NCBI GenBank assembly: GCA_024663395.1
Contig: JANFAH010000072.1
Location: forward strand, 124,001-188,000
Reading direction: 5' to 3'
Length of the DNA: 64,000 bases
Source of the DNA: Pisolithus tinctorius
Taxonomy: Eukaryota > Basidiomycota > Agaricomycetes > Boletales > Pisolithaceae
The translations under genes were made by a program, and so were the position numbers. The notes below the pieces were generated by a model, which saw only the letters and a list, made by a program, of their open reading frames with translations, ran no database searches and was not told the DNA's origin. Positions 47,194 to 58,129 of the stretch are shown here, one piece after another; positions within the stretch are counted from its first letter, which is position 1; each line of letters begins with the position of its first letter.

Positions 47194-49108
47194 CTACGTA
47201 TCCTTGCGACCTAAATTTACACCAGATTTTCTTACGCTGCTAAGCTCCATGCGAGGTTTTGCAGGCAAGGATGCCATCAACAGCGACAGTGCGATCATGG
47301 CCGCCGCGCTAATGGCATAGGTTGCGGATGGCCCACATGTCCAGTAGGAGGCGCAAGCTTCATAAGCGGACTGTTTCAGTGCAAGTCCCTGTCACAATAC
47401 TGCGCTCGTACCAAGCAGAGGCCCTATTGCACGGCCTAGCTGACCAGAAGAGCGGAACAAGCCTAGTGCGGTGCCCTTAGCGAGTTGAGGGTGCCCTGCT
47501 GGCTCTCCCGTTTCTTCGATAATACCTTCATCACATTGCAAAGATGCGTACGATGTCAGGGAGCTAACAACCGTTGCTGACGTGAAGGCAAGACAAGCAG
47601 CAGCAGCCTGAAGTAACCTGATGGCGGTAGTAGGTGATGTAGGGACAAAACGGGGCACTAGAGACAGAAGGAGAAGGCCGATTGCGCAACTGAAGATCCC
47701 TCGTCGGGCCATTCTCCCTTCCCCAACTTTGGCGGTTGCTCGGCGTACGTATCCTCCTTGAAGCAGTGCACTTAATATGCCAATCGACCCAATGAGTGCC
47801 CCATTCTGACTGTTACTCCAATCAAATACTTGGATCGGAAGTTTAATCTAGCTCTTTCAGCACAAAACGTTGACTTACAATCGAAAGTGAGGAATGGAAG
47901 TGTGAATTCCATCCCTGCAAATACACTGAGAAAGAGGAAGTGGAAACGGCGCAATACCTTGAGCAGAGCTAGCCGTGTTTCCGGCGCCGGTGGGGAAAGA
48001 CACTGCTTTGAGCCTGGGAAAGATTGGTCTGCGATGGGCTTGCGCGCAGTGTTGAGGCACAGACCACGGGTCTCCGGTAGGAAAAGAAGTAAAAACCCGG
48101 TCTCTATCGCCAACAATACAATGGTGACAGCGGCTGGCACAGCGTAGATGTTCAATTCCACTCCTATGGAGTGTAAGGACGCAGGGAAAGGTCGAGATGC
48201 AAAGTATGCCCCGATGGGAGGACCGATGCAGAAACATAATGCAAACGCGATGCCGACCTGAGCGAGTGCCTTGGAACGTTGAGCAGGCACCGTTACATCG
48301 GAAAGGATTGCTCTAGAAATGATTGAGGCAGGTAACCGTGGATTAGATGGGTGGGTCACTCACGTAGCTATTTGGACATTGCCTTCGCTAAGTCCACCAA
48401 TGATTCTGGAAAGCATGAAGGACGCGAAGGTGGTTGACTTCATCCACCTTCGTAGGATCCTTTAGCAACATCATCATTAATAAACTGGTAAGAAGCTCAC
48501 ACCAGTGCGGACAGTATATTCCCGAGCATCGTAATGAGGAGGACCCGCCTTCGCCCATACTTCTCAGAGAGTGAGCCAATCCTCGGTGAGACGAGGAACT
48601 GGAGAAGGCTACATTACGATAAGCATCGCTGTATTAGCAGTTGTGGTAGCCAGGGCACGCACGAAAATACTGAACCCATCAGTCCTCCTACACACTTGTA
48701 GTCACTCTGTATTCGCACTGTCAGATCAGGCGATGGGCACTTACCCAACAACACTACATCCCATCTTTGCGGATTGCTAGGTGGCTCGTAGAATAAGCCT
48801 CTAAGCCATGCGACAAAGCCCAATGTTCGCCGCAGCAAGTTGCGTGGATCCGAACTTTCTCTCTGTGGACGTCGTCAGGACAGTTATCCGTCGCAAGGTT
48901 TTCGTTTCAGCGGGCGTACCACGGTATACCACTCAATAATCCGAGGAAACAATGGAAGAGGAATTGTAAATGCTTGGTGAACCGATCAATCCAGGCCACT
49001 CCCCCGTTCGTCCGAACCCGACATACCGAATAGATCCAGCACTAAGGACAGGAACACGACTCTTTCTATGTTCTTCATATCGAGGAAGCGACTCTGCGTC
49101 TGCACCAT
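47194..49108 (-). CDS. MFS transporter, MFSD10/tetracycline-exporter-like
   Basis: Nine exons (47194-47357, 47412-47828, 47879-48312, 48364-48447, 48501-48608, 48663-48687, 48745-48862, 48920-48972, 49027-49108) give 494 residues with about 12 hydrophobic segments. Signatures are RVVFLSLVLDLFAFTIPLPL (TM1), RWDVVLLGGLMGSVFSLLQF (TM2), SPRIGSLSEKYGRRRVLL (loop 2-3 MFS motif), STTFASFMLSRIIGGLSEGN (TM4), VGIAFALCFCIGPPIGAYFA (TM5), FLFLPETRGL, and in the second half WSNSQNGALIGSIGILSALL and ALGLFRSSGQLGRAIGPLLA. Substrate unknown; relatives include organic-anion and drug carriers. The short N-terminal exons rest on phase matching and on TM1/TM2 resembling the family. No biosynthetic neighbours suggest a dedicated substrate. 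Confidence 0.87.
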
Positions 49109-49343
49109 TTGTTGCTGGTTTGACACGGTTGTGCATATGGTAGCAACACTCTAATGCAGTGGCATGCAAAGTAACTTGGTAACAACACTTTGCCACGAGG
49201 GCCCTGTTGACTTCCGTGCGTACGGGTTTCAGGGACCTGAGCACTGTTCCGTTACCGCAGGCTGAACTGCAGCTTGAACCCTCTATATGTAAACCGCTAA
49301 TGTTGTATGGTAAATACATACACAGGACCTTCATACATTGCAA

Positions 49344-52226
49344 CTAGTCCAGTTCATACGACGACACGTCCTGTGCCGTGGCAACAGTACCACGGAATAG
49401 CTGGTCTTCAGAAGCTTGAGTAAGCCCAGTCTGAAAATGTGAACTCGTCTCTGTCTTCGTGAGCTCCCGCAAAGCCATCGTGGCGTACGCTGCTGTGCCC
49501 AACGTCAAGTTAAGTTGCAGAGCAAGGAATTTTCCATCCTCCACTACTCTCGGAGGATCAAATCCAAGGAGGTTATCCTCATCAGCCTGTGCGAGTGAGA
49601 CGTCAGGGTCTGTGTATCTGATTGTAGACCACGACAAATTTTTTGGGAGCTGGAGGATCTTTCGATAAGACCCGTTGAGGGTGTACTCTCTTTATCCAGA
49701 AGTCAGACCCAAAGTAGGACAGCTACCCGAGTCAACCCACTTTTGTTTCCGAAGGAAGTTGTCTGGGTCCAACCCATCTTTCTTCAGGAATTCCCGATAG
49801 CGCTCACCAAGTGAACCACCGGGATAAGCGACATCCCTGCCTGGAAGCGGCATTACCACATCGAAGATAGAGTACTTGTGAGCATTCTCAGTTGTGAGCG
49901 TGATGATCTTCGGTGGCACCCATGGCTGCTTTTTCTTGGACCGGGAACTCTGGCCGTCTGACACAAGACTTGAGTACGGCAGTAGGAATCGACCAAGCAT
50001 GTAGTCACCTTGTTGGTCAGTAGTTTCATCTGGCATCATACTATCATTCATCTCTTCATCGCTGTCACTGCTTTTTCGAACTGATTCCTCCTCAAATACA
50101 AGGTCTCCGGGAACTGCCCTTTCACAGCCACAGATACGGATGCGCTCCGATACTACAGCGTTCCATACGTATGACTGGTAAGCGTGGATGTACATGAGCC
50201 TAAGATTGAGGGGAATCTCGAGCGTTTTCAGCTTGCAAAATTCCGTTCCACCTATGCAACCTGTACTCACTGTTGAAAGTGCACCCAATGCATTTCTGGT
50301 TTCCCCTCCCTGTTTCTTGTAACTTTCCAAAATGCATCTCTCTGCTACGACGCGTCGTGGCATAAGAGCAATAGCACGGTCTAAGTCACGGTCAACAAGC
50401 CAGGCTTGACGGGCTTGGACGATATCGGGGTGTTCACCGGGTCGCACTTGGAGGATCAAGGACACCGCTTTGTGCCAATCCGACTTCAACAAGGCCAATC
50501 CTATGGTATGTGTAGGGACTGCCGCAGTTCCAAAGCGTTGCATGCCTGACAAAGGTTAACTGAGGTATAACGATCCTTCAGAGATGCATACCATAATAAT
50601 TTATGAAGCCTTTGTGTTTTAGACTGTCCATCACTCGTTCCACACTATCCGGTGCATCGGCCTGCAGATTCCTAGCAATTCTCTGAGACAACGGGGACAT
50701 ACAGAAGAAGAAGAGCTAACCGGAGGGTGATTATAAACTCGTTGCCCTTCAGCATGCCCAGTTCAAGCCCGGCCTTGCGGTAGCACATGTCAGTGATGCG
50801 GATTCCGTGATCGCCACGCTGAGAAAGGGCATCGCGAACGGATCTACGACCAATCTGGTTGCTGGTTTTCCAGATGTCCTCCACCGTTTTGTTGCCGCGC
50901 CGCAGCGAGACTCGTTGAACCGTAACACCGCGCTTGTCCTTTGTTCCAGCCACTCCGAAATCTTTCACGTTCACATGCAAGGTGCGCGAGAGATAGGCTA
51001 GTGCATCTTGAGTGTCCCGATTAGTTTTTTGCATCGTGAAATGAATATATGGAGGAAATTCGCCCCGAGGAGGTCGCGCTCCTGGCGCTGCCGAGGGTTT
51101 AGGAATTCCCGTTCAGCAACAAAGAATAAGTAGCTCTCACTTTGCCCTCCTCCACTTCCACGCCCCCGTCCTTGTCTCGACCACATAACGATTATTCTGG
51201 ACCCCTGATCACTAGGAGCTTCCGTTTCTGTCTCAAAACTTCCTTTAAACAGCTCCCGAATTTTCACGTGTACAGCTGTCCTATCGGTCTTTGAACTAAT
51301 GGGCTGAGATTTGGGTAGGTACCAGAGCTCTGCAAGACGGTTCATACTTGTACTTACATTGCTGAACACTTTCTCGCTTTGGGAAAGGTCACCGCGGCCT
51401 CTCTGTTTCTTGCTCCCTTGCGGGCGCGTATGACGGTCCCGGCCTTGTTTTCCTTGGGAGGGCTGTTCGGAAGACCCCCCGTTGTCGGGTTGTGGGAAGT
51501 CATTATTATCATTCACTCGCGGAGGTTCGGGACCTTCGAGGAACATTTTCCGAAGCCGCGCAATTGATTCGTCGGAGAAATAAGGTGATAGCGATGATAC
51601 GACTGCATCACCCCAGGCCTCTTGATTTGATAGGATAGATACTTGATTGACTGAGCTGCCTGCATGGGTGATTTGGAAGGACCCTGCTGCCTTCACATCC
51701 TCACTATCACCTTTCTCTATTGCCGTTAAGGATACAACTTCAGCTTCCGGAGGCACCTCGGCAGGGGTATCCTGAGATGGAAGGTTTGGGTCTTTTTTTG
51801 AGGACGCCGGCTTATCGAGGGTCTTGAGGTGCACCACCTGATGGTCCTGGTCCACCTCGAATACCAAAAAGTCGGTAAACCTTGATTGGTTCATGAGCCG
51901 TGTACACAAGGCAGGCAGGCGTCGTACCTTTGCTTGATGATCCCACAAATTGGAGGAACGTCCCGACTGACGTACTCTGTTATACCGACATCACTTTCCA
52001 ACAGTTGACGAGTCGTGCAGGAAGAGGGGATTGACAACCGGTTGCGCAGAAGGACATGGCTAGGTGGCAGGATGCAACTAGGATCGGTGCAATCTGCACC
52101 AGTAACGGTGGTGACCTCGTTCCTTTCGTCGACGTCAATGGGGGATGCCTCTACTTTGGCTCGCTTTAGTGAACGAAACTGTTCGTCGTCGTCGTCGTCG
52201 CGATCTCGGCTTGTTGATGTAGACAT
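49344..52226 (-). CDS. PUS7: tRNA/mRNA pseudouridine synthase PUS7 (TruD family)
   Basis: Six exons (49344-49687, 49727-50545, 50592-50671, 50721-51087, 51141-51880, 51928-52226) give 882 residues, longer than yeast Pus7 (about 676). The catalytic region has FPPYIHFTMQKTNRDTQDAL, DFGVAGTKDKRGVTVQRVSL (active Asp in the TKD motif), RKAGLELGMLKGNEFIITLR, HKGFINYYGMQRFGTAAVPT and LRLMYIHAYQSYVWNAVVSE. The 300 or so residues between RFTDFLVFEVDQ and FPPYIHF hold a large acidic/Gln/Gly/Arg-rich insertion, probably disordered. A poly-Asp run near residue 10 comes from a CGT repeat. The enzyme modifies uridine in U2 snRNA, tRNA and mRNA. The last intron (49688-49726) is only 39 nt, but it is the one choice that joins VDS to EYTLNGSYRK in frame. 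Confidence 0.93.
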
Positions 52227-52338
52227 AAGATAGTCAGCTGGCGTGCTTGGCAGATTTGATGCAATCTAATCGGGGGTCACTATAACATACTACAGTTCGA
52301 GTCTATACTCATCGCACAAGTACTACTCTCGTCGGGCC
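52227..52338. promoter_or_regulatory. Divergent promoter region, PUS7 (-) and URA3 (+)
   Basis: Only 112 nt between start codons, so the two genes must share one nucleosome-free region. No specific motif recognised. Confidence 0.45.
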
Positions 52339-53302
52339 ATGCCAGCTCCTCATCTTCAAAGCTACAAAAATCGTGCAGCGAAGCACTCTAATCCCGCTGC
52401 TCGAGCTCTCCTTCGGTGTATGGAAGCGAAGAAGTCCAACCTCGCTGTAAGCGTCGACGTCACTACGACGAAGGACTTTTTCGATATCATCGAAGCTGTC
52501 GCACCATACGTCTGTCTCATAAAGGCATGCCGCTCTTCGTTTCGCAATCATCTCTTGTACTTACGGGCCCTGGAGAGAAGACACATGTTGACATCCTTGA
52601 GGACTGGAATCCTGGCGTAACAACCAGATTGCAACACCTTAGCAGGGAACATAATTTCCTTATCTTTGAAGACAGGAAGTTCGCTGATATCGGTATGGTT
52701 TTTCAATAGTACTGTACTACAACACCCTGAGGGGGCTTCTAGGTAACACCGTTGCCCTGCAATACTCCAGTGGTCTCTACAAAATATCTAGCTGGGCACA
52801 CATTGTCAACGCCCATCCTGTGCCGGGGCCCTCAATTATAACGGGTCTCGCGTCAGTGGGCATGAAATTGCAGGAGGAGAGAGGACTGCTTCTCCTTGCT
52901 GAAATGAGCACGAAAGGTGCGCTTACAATAGGAAGCTACACAGTCGAAGCAGTCCGCATGGCCCGGGAACACCGAGACTTTGTCATAGGTTTCATCGCGC
53001 AACATCGCATGGAGAGTATAGGTTTGTCTGGGACTGATGACGTCGTTGACGAGGATTTCTTGATCCTTGCCCCCGGTGTTGGATTAGATTCCAAGGGCGA
53101 TGCGATGGGACAGCAGTATCGCACACCGACTGAAGTAGTGACTCAGTGTGGATGTGACGTGATAATCGTCGGTCGGGGCATCATTGGAATTGGCCGTGAT
53201 ATCGATGCTGAAAAAGTGAAGGAGCAAGCGCGGAGGTACCAAACTGCTGGCTGGGAAGCGTATGAGAAACGTATTGTAACGAATCAATTACTTGGCGAGT
53301 AG
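52339..53302 (+). CDS. URA3: Orotidine 5'-phosphate decarboxylase
   Basis: Three exons (52339-52524, 52581-52692, 52743-53302) give 285 residues, normal for monofunctional fungal enzymes. It converts OMP to UMP, the last step of de novo pyrimidine synthesis. Catalytic signature: [20 protein letters not shown], with the Asp-x-Lys-xx-Asp triad. Substrate-binding parts are [55 protein letters not shown] and [11 protein letters not shown]. The first intron (52525-52580) uses a GC donor (AAG|GCATGC), since only that joins CLIK to THVDILEDW in frame. It is head-to-head with PUS7. Confidence 0.97.
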
Positions 53303-53431
53303 GACAGATATTAGAATGACAATTAGAACAAAATCATCTTAGTAAACCCTGTAACCCTGTAACCCTCTGTCAACGACTAATAACAAGCGTCCGAAAAGAT
53401 CGCTAGCGAGGGCTCAAGCGCTTACGCCATG

Positions 53432-55025
53432 TTACCTGAGTTTTACCTCTCCTCCCTCTTCTTTGTTTTTCTCCGCTTCCTCGGCTGCCTCCCTTTCCTC
53501 CGCCTCTACGACTTCTACATCCAGAGGGAAAGTGAGGATGGCAGCAATGCCCGTTAGCTGGTTGAGTTCTGCGGCAGTTGTCAGGCGGTAGTAACATGCT
53601 TGAGTGAGTAACTCACGTTGTCCTGATTCATGCATACTAGAAAAGATTTGCACCTCTCCACCTTTGTGTTGCACGTTTTCCACCAGTGATACGAATTTCT
53701 TTCTTGTTTTTGGGTCGCTGGACCTGCGTTTCGTGTTAATATCGATCGTTGGCCAAGATTGAGGCTACGTCACACCGGAAAAGTTCATCGGAAATTAAAA
53801 GTGTACCAATGGCTCCCCGATCTGCTGCTAGACAGACATGATCAGGGCCGTACCAAGCGCGCATTTCGTCTGACGCTAGCATCTTGAAAAACCTACACCG
53901 AATGAGCCGGAAGGATCAAGCAGACATCGCATAGCTCACTTGTCCAGAACAATTCCTTCGCGAGCAAACTTCGTCTCCTTTAGCTGAGCAACGATCTACG
54001 GAGCCCTGCATTTGAGTGTACTCGAAGGCGTCGCATGATCTAAACCATACCTCCGGGCTTTTCAAGACTTCGATAAGGCTGTGGACGTGAGGACTGCTGA
54101 CATGAACCTTGACAGTCTTCTCTCGCAGAGATCTGGCCAAAAGCTTATCTCCTCTTCGACTAGCTTCGTTGGTCATCCAAGTATAAACAGATTCCCTTAC
54201 CCACCCCGGGCTAGCAAAGACGATTGCCCGGAGGCTCGGGTTTCCAAACGGAATATGCCGCACAAAAGCATCGTACACCATGGAATAGAACTTCGTCATT
54301 GCTTTCTCGTACTGCGACGAGCCAGGAGCAGACGCCTTGCGCGGTATGGATGTGGATATTCGATGGGTAACCAGTGTCAGATGCTGCGATAGCAAGCAGA
54401 ATGCCGCGCTGCCTTCCCCGCACACGACTGCACCGACTTCTGCACCCCGCCCAGGGATGCAAGATTCTTCGACGCGGGCGAGAGCAATACTGTCCCAGCC
54501 CTCCGACTTCTCGACTCGGATGTCTCGATTGACCTCAATGTCTAGGGTGTGAAACGCGCCAAGTCTTACATACTGGTTTTCGGATACTACTTTGCCGGAT
54601 ATATGAAGGACGGCGGTGGATTGCATACTCGGAGTTGAGCTGGATCCTTGGTTTGCTTGATCGGAAGAAGATGACTGTGCACCACCGGATGACGAATACT
54701 CCACCTTTGACACTTGAATCTTAAGGTTAAGCTTAACGCGATGAGATTCCGTAGATCCTGTCGCAGATACGTTCTGTACACGGCTGGACACTAAGTTGTC
54801 GTGATTTTCCACTAATAAAAGCCGGAAGCGAAACCGCACCGAACTGCAGGAGCCTTAACTAGATCATCCTGTTGGATGAGGTTATAGAGGTGCCATATGT
54901 CCTCGTCGTCTTCGGGACGGAGGGTGACATGTCCCTTGAAACAGTAAGAAAAGGTACTGGTCAGTGCATACCAGATTACCCACTGATCCGTTTCTTTTAT
55001 CGATGTACTTGCCAACGAGCTTCAT
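53432..55025 (-). CDS. DOM34: Dom34/Pelota, ribosome rescue factor
   Basis: Seven exons (53432-53568, 53617-53723, 53776-53892, 53940-53995, 54051-54783, 54840-54934, 54984-55025) give 428 residues. Domain 1 (Sm-like) begins [20 protein letters not shown] with [18 protein letters not shown] and [20 protein letters not shown]. The eRF1-like domain 2 lacks GGQ, as expected for Pelota. Domain 3 has [52 protein letters not shown] and [20 protein letters not shown], then [19 protein letters not shown]. With Hbs1 it dissociates stalled ribosomes in no-go decay. A Ser/Gln-rich insert ([20 protein letters not shown]) near residue 90 is unusual. The first intron (54935-54983) must use GTGGGT; the GTAATC two bases later breaks frame. 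Its start is 83 bp from the PLP1 stop. Confidence 0.94.
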
Positions 55026-55108
55026 GGTCGATTGCGGTGACAAGTGATGAGTGTATCAGTTCGACATACAGGGTTTCTAAATTAGGAACTCTTCCAAAGT
55101 ATAAGTCC

Positions 55109-56049
55109 CTAATCATCCAAATCAAAAATATCATCGTCATCAACAGCCCTCGTCCGTGTATTTCTTCCACTCGCTGGAGCAATAGAGTAAGATAGAGCCC
55201 CTAATTGGTCGGAAGCTTTCTGTAGCACACCTAAAAAGTAGAACCAGTGAGCGAGTATCGTGCACAATCGTTAGCTACTAACGTACCGTTCTGAGAAAGT
55301 CTGAGTTCAAGTACAGCAGTCTCAAAGATGTCACTGTTCCCAATCTCTTCAAACCCTATGAGACTGAGATCGACTGGTAAGCGTTTGAATGAAGAACGCT
55401 GGCAGTGGTGATGCTCACTGATCCTTCATCACACCATCCATGAAGGACATGACGCACGGAAGGACCTTAATGCCCAGCCTCTGCACCAGCCACGGCACGT
55501 TCTCCACGAAGACGCGAAGGAAACGCGTTGCGGAATACTTCGGTGCCAATTTCTTGATCGCTTAACCTGGTCAGCGCGAATCACGGAAGGGCTTGCTATT
55601 CCTCACGGCTAGATGTTTATCCATGATTTCACAGCGTTTGAAGTTGCTGTGGTAGAAGTGAATCACGCAGCGCGGATCGTGTCTGTTTCGACGCACGGGT
55701 AAGAGAGCGAGAATGGGGATTGTCTGCAGCGACTCACGCACTTATGCGAATGACTTCCTTCTCATCCACGATTTCTGAATAAGTACCGTAGGCATTGGCT
55801 TGCATGTGTTTCAGCTTGTCCACCCTACGTACGAGAGTTGAGTTAAGGACACCGAACACGAAACCCTCGAAGTCGCCGCGCTCACTGAAGCCTAAGTTGC
55901 TGCAAGCCCCGTTCACGGAACGCGGCATTCTCGTCGTTCTCGATCTCGGCCTCCAATTCAGCAAAGATCGCATCGTCGTCTTCGGGTTCGTCGCGTGCTC
56001 GGTTAGCTTCTACCACACGAGATGCGAGGTCATTCAACTTGGTGTCCAT
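55109..56049 (-). CDS. PLP1: Phosducin-like thioredoxin-fold protein PLP1 (TXNDC9)
   Basis: Six exons (55109-55230, 55287-55363, 55419-55552, 55607-55682, 55738-55824, 55886-56049) give 219 residues. An N-terminal coiled helix (NRARDEPEDDDAIFAELEAE, then RERGLQQLRLQVDKLKHMQA) is followed by YSEIVDEKEVIRISAHDPRC and the thioredoxin fold (VIHFYHSNFKRCEIMDKHLA, KLAPKYSATRFLRVFVENVP, IKVLPCVMSFMDGVMKD, LIGFEEIGNSDIFETAVLEL). The tail is acidic (VDDDDIFDLDD). The usual CXXC is absent, as in PLP1/TXNDC9. The family assists the CCT chaperonin in tubulin and actin folding. Two introns have early decoy AGs (near 55375 and 55570); the acceptors chosen restore the conserved frame. Confidence 0.93.
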
Positions 56050-56676
56050 AGTTGGGAGTGGAATGCAGGAGAAACAAAGAGTTGTTCAGACTGATCAGTG
56101 GTTTCCGTTTTCGTAGTGCCCCTATCCTAGGTTCCAGCTTTCATATTTGGGCAGGACTACGTACTGGACATCATTTATATGGTTAAATAGATGCCATGAA
56201 CCCCATGGACCACGAGATCAACAAAAGGAACAAGCAAGCAGACAACGTCGAGGGCTTTTACCGCGGAAGGGGGCCTTCTCACCGAGCTTACTGCAGGATA
56301 TGCCATGTCGAACGATCTGGTTTGGACGAGTGAGGTTAGTATGAACGGTCGAGTGGTCGAGTGGTACTTGGTGCGAGCCCAATGATTCTTGCATGAAGTA
56401 GAGTAGTTGTTATCGCAGCCACTGTTTGGAGCATGGGCACGGCGTGTCGTCTAAAAACAGAATCGGAACCCCCCCACCTCACGCGTCACTACAGCACGCC
56501 AACACAACTGCTCCTTCTTTTGCTCGTCCGCGGGCAGCCACAACAACGACAACGGCGGTGTGGGAGTCTTGACAGCGCTTCTGAGTTCCCTATCCGGCGA
56601 CAAGACAACGGCAGAAAGCAGACCTTGCGCTGTCGCTCGCTCAACCTGACCGCCCGATAATTCCACCCTAGAGTAG
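56050..56676. promoter_or_regulatory. Divergent promoter region, PLP1 (-) and WTAP-like (+)
   Basis: 627 nt. The part nearest the WTAP-like gene (about 56460-56640) is rich in CAACG/ACAACAACG-type repeats. Small open frames occur on both strands without coding support. No known element recognised. Confidence 0.4.
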
Positions 56677-58129
56677 ATGGAGGACGACGGATCACCACCC
56701 CCACTGCCCACACGGCGAGAGATTGAACTCGAAACGGCGCTGCGCAAGCGAGATGCGCAGGTTGCTGAGTTGACGGTGAGGACCTGATCCTTTTGCTTTC
56801 GTATCCCCCCTCTCTGCCCATGTCGTGCCCACGAGCCCTCTGAGACGTCTGCAGGCGGGTTCAATTCACATGATCCTACGTACATATTCGTTTATATATC
56901 CCTCAAACTGTCGTGCGTTTGGATGTTGATGCATGCTCTGTTCCGAACGCACCCTTCTCACACCAGAACGAGGTCGAACGACTGCGGCAGTACCTCGTAC
57001 AACACCCGCCACAGCCGTCTACAACAGACCCGATCCCCTTACCGCCCAGTATTGTGTCAATCCTCCTACCTCATCTCCCAAAAGCCCCAGGCTCCGGTGG
57101 GACGACCGGTTCGGCCAATTCGAGTACGGTGAATACGGCACTGACACATCGTATACGGGTCCTTCAGGAAGAGAATGACGAGTTGTATGAGATATTGAGG
57201 TGTGGGGAGACAGGAAAGCTCAAGGAGGAAGCCAAGGGTCTTAGACATGTCGTTGAAAGACTCGAGAGTGCACTGCGAGGTGCGTACGCTCATTATCCCT
57301 GCCCACCCGTCTACTTATCTCTCCGTCGAGACAGAATCACACCAGGTCATCACGACGTTATCGTAAGATGTCCAGCTTTCTGCGTTTGGTTGAATAGTTT
57401 TAACAAGTCGTATCTCGCAGAACTGAACTCGACAAATCATACTCAAGTTTTCAATCGTCGTTCAAACCGAAACATCACGCCAACGCGCACTCTCAGCCCT
57501 ATACCGCGCCGCCTCGCGACTCGTTTTGCCAACCACGACATTACTCGCATTTGCAACATCCACCCCAGCACCCGACCCCAGGTCAGCCCGCCAGCAATGG
57601 CCTTTCAAGGCCTCCACCCACCGGGCCTCGCGCGCACAAGAAACCTCGCCTTGCACCGGATTATAACGTCAAAATGTCTCCTGCGCACTCCAACGCATCT
57701 TTGCCCCCACTTCTAAACTCTTCGAAGCATCCGCAGGTTCAAACACAGCCACAGCAGCCGCAAATAAAAGACGAGTCCTCTCGTTCACCTTGCATACCAC
57801 CTGCCGACTTGCGTCTGAAGGGAAATGCGAAAATGGAGATCGAAGAAGATTCCAGGGCAAGGCCACGTTCTCCGCAAGAACACGATCGTGAGCGGCATCG
57901 GGACAAGGACTGGGCAAGAGACAGGGATTGGGAGAGAGAAAGGGGGAGAGAGCGCGAGCGAGGCCGTGACAGGGAGAGGGAGCGCGACCGCGACCGCGAC
58001 AGAGAACGATTCTCCAAACGAAATGGGTCAGAGAGTAGGGGAGCGGGAGGGAGGGGAAGGAACCGAGGGGCACTCAGCCATCCGTATTTGAGTGGAGATC
58101 GGACGTTGGCGGAAAGAATGGGACTCTGA
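56677..58129 (+). CDS. WTAP/Mum2-like m6A methyltransferase complex subunit
   Basis: Four exons (56677-56775, 56967-57279, 57335-57362, 57421-58129) give 382 residues. The N-terminal half is a coiled coil: REIELETALRKRDAQVAELT, NEVERLRQYLVQHPPQ, ALTHRIRVLQEENDELYEIL, RCGETGKLKEEAKGLRHVVE and RLESALRESHQVITTLSTEL with DKSY. The LQEEN-EL...G-L-E spacing matches WTAP/Mum2/FIP37, the scaffold that binds the METTL3-type methyltransferase. The assignment is by motif resemblance and is not certain. The 160-residue tail is Pro/Gln/His-rich and then an Arg-Asp/Glu alternating tract (about residues 300-350), as in some splicing proteins. A 28-nt exon is needed to keep the ESHQVITTLS coil. The first intron is 191 nt, long for this region. 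Confidence 0.68.
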
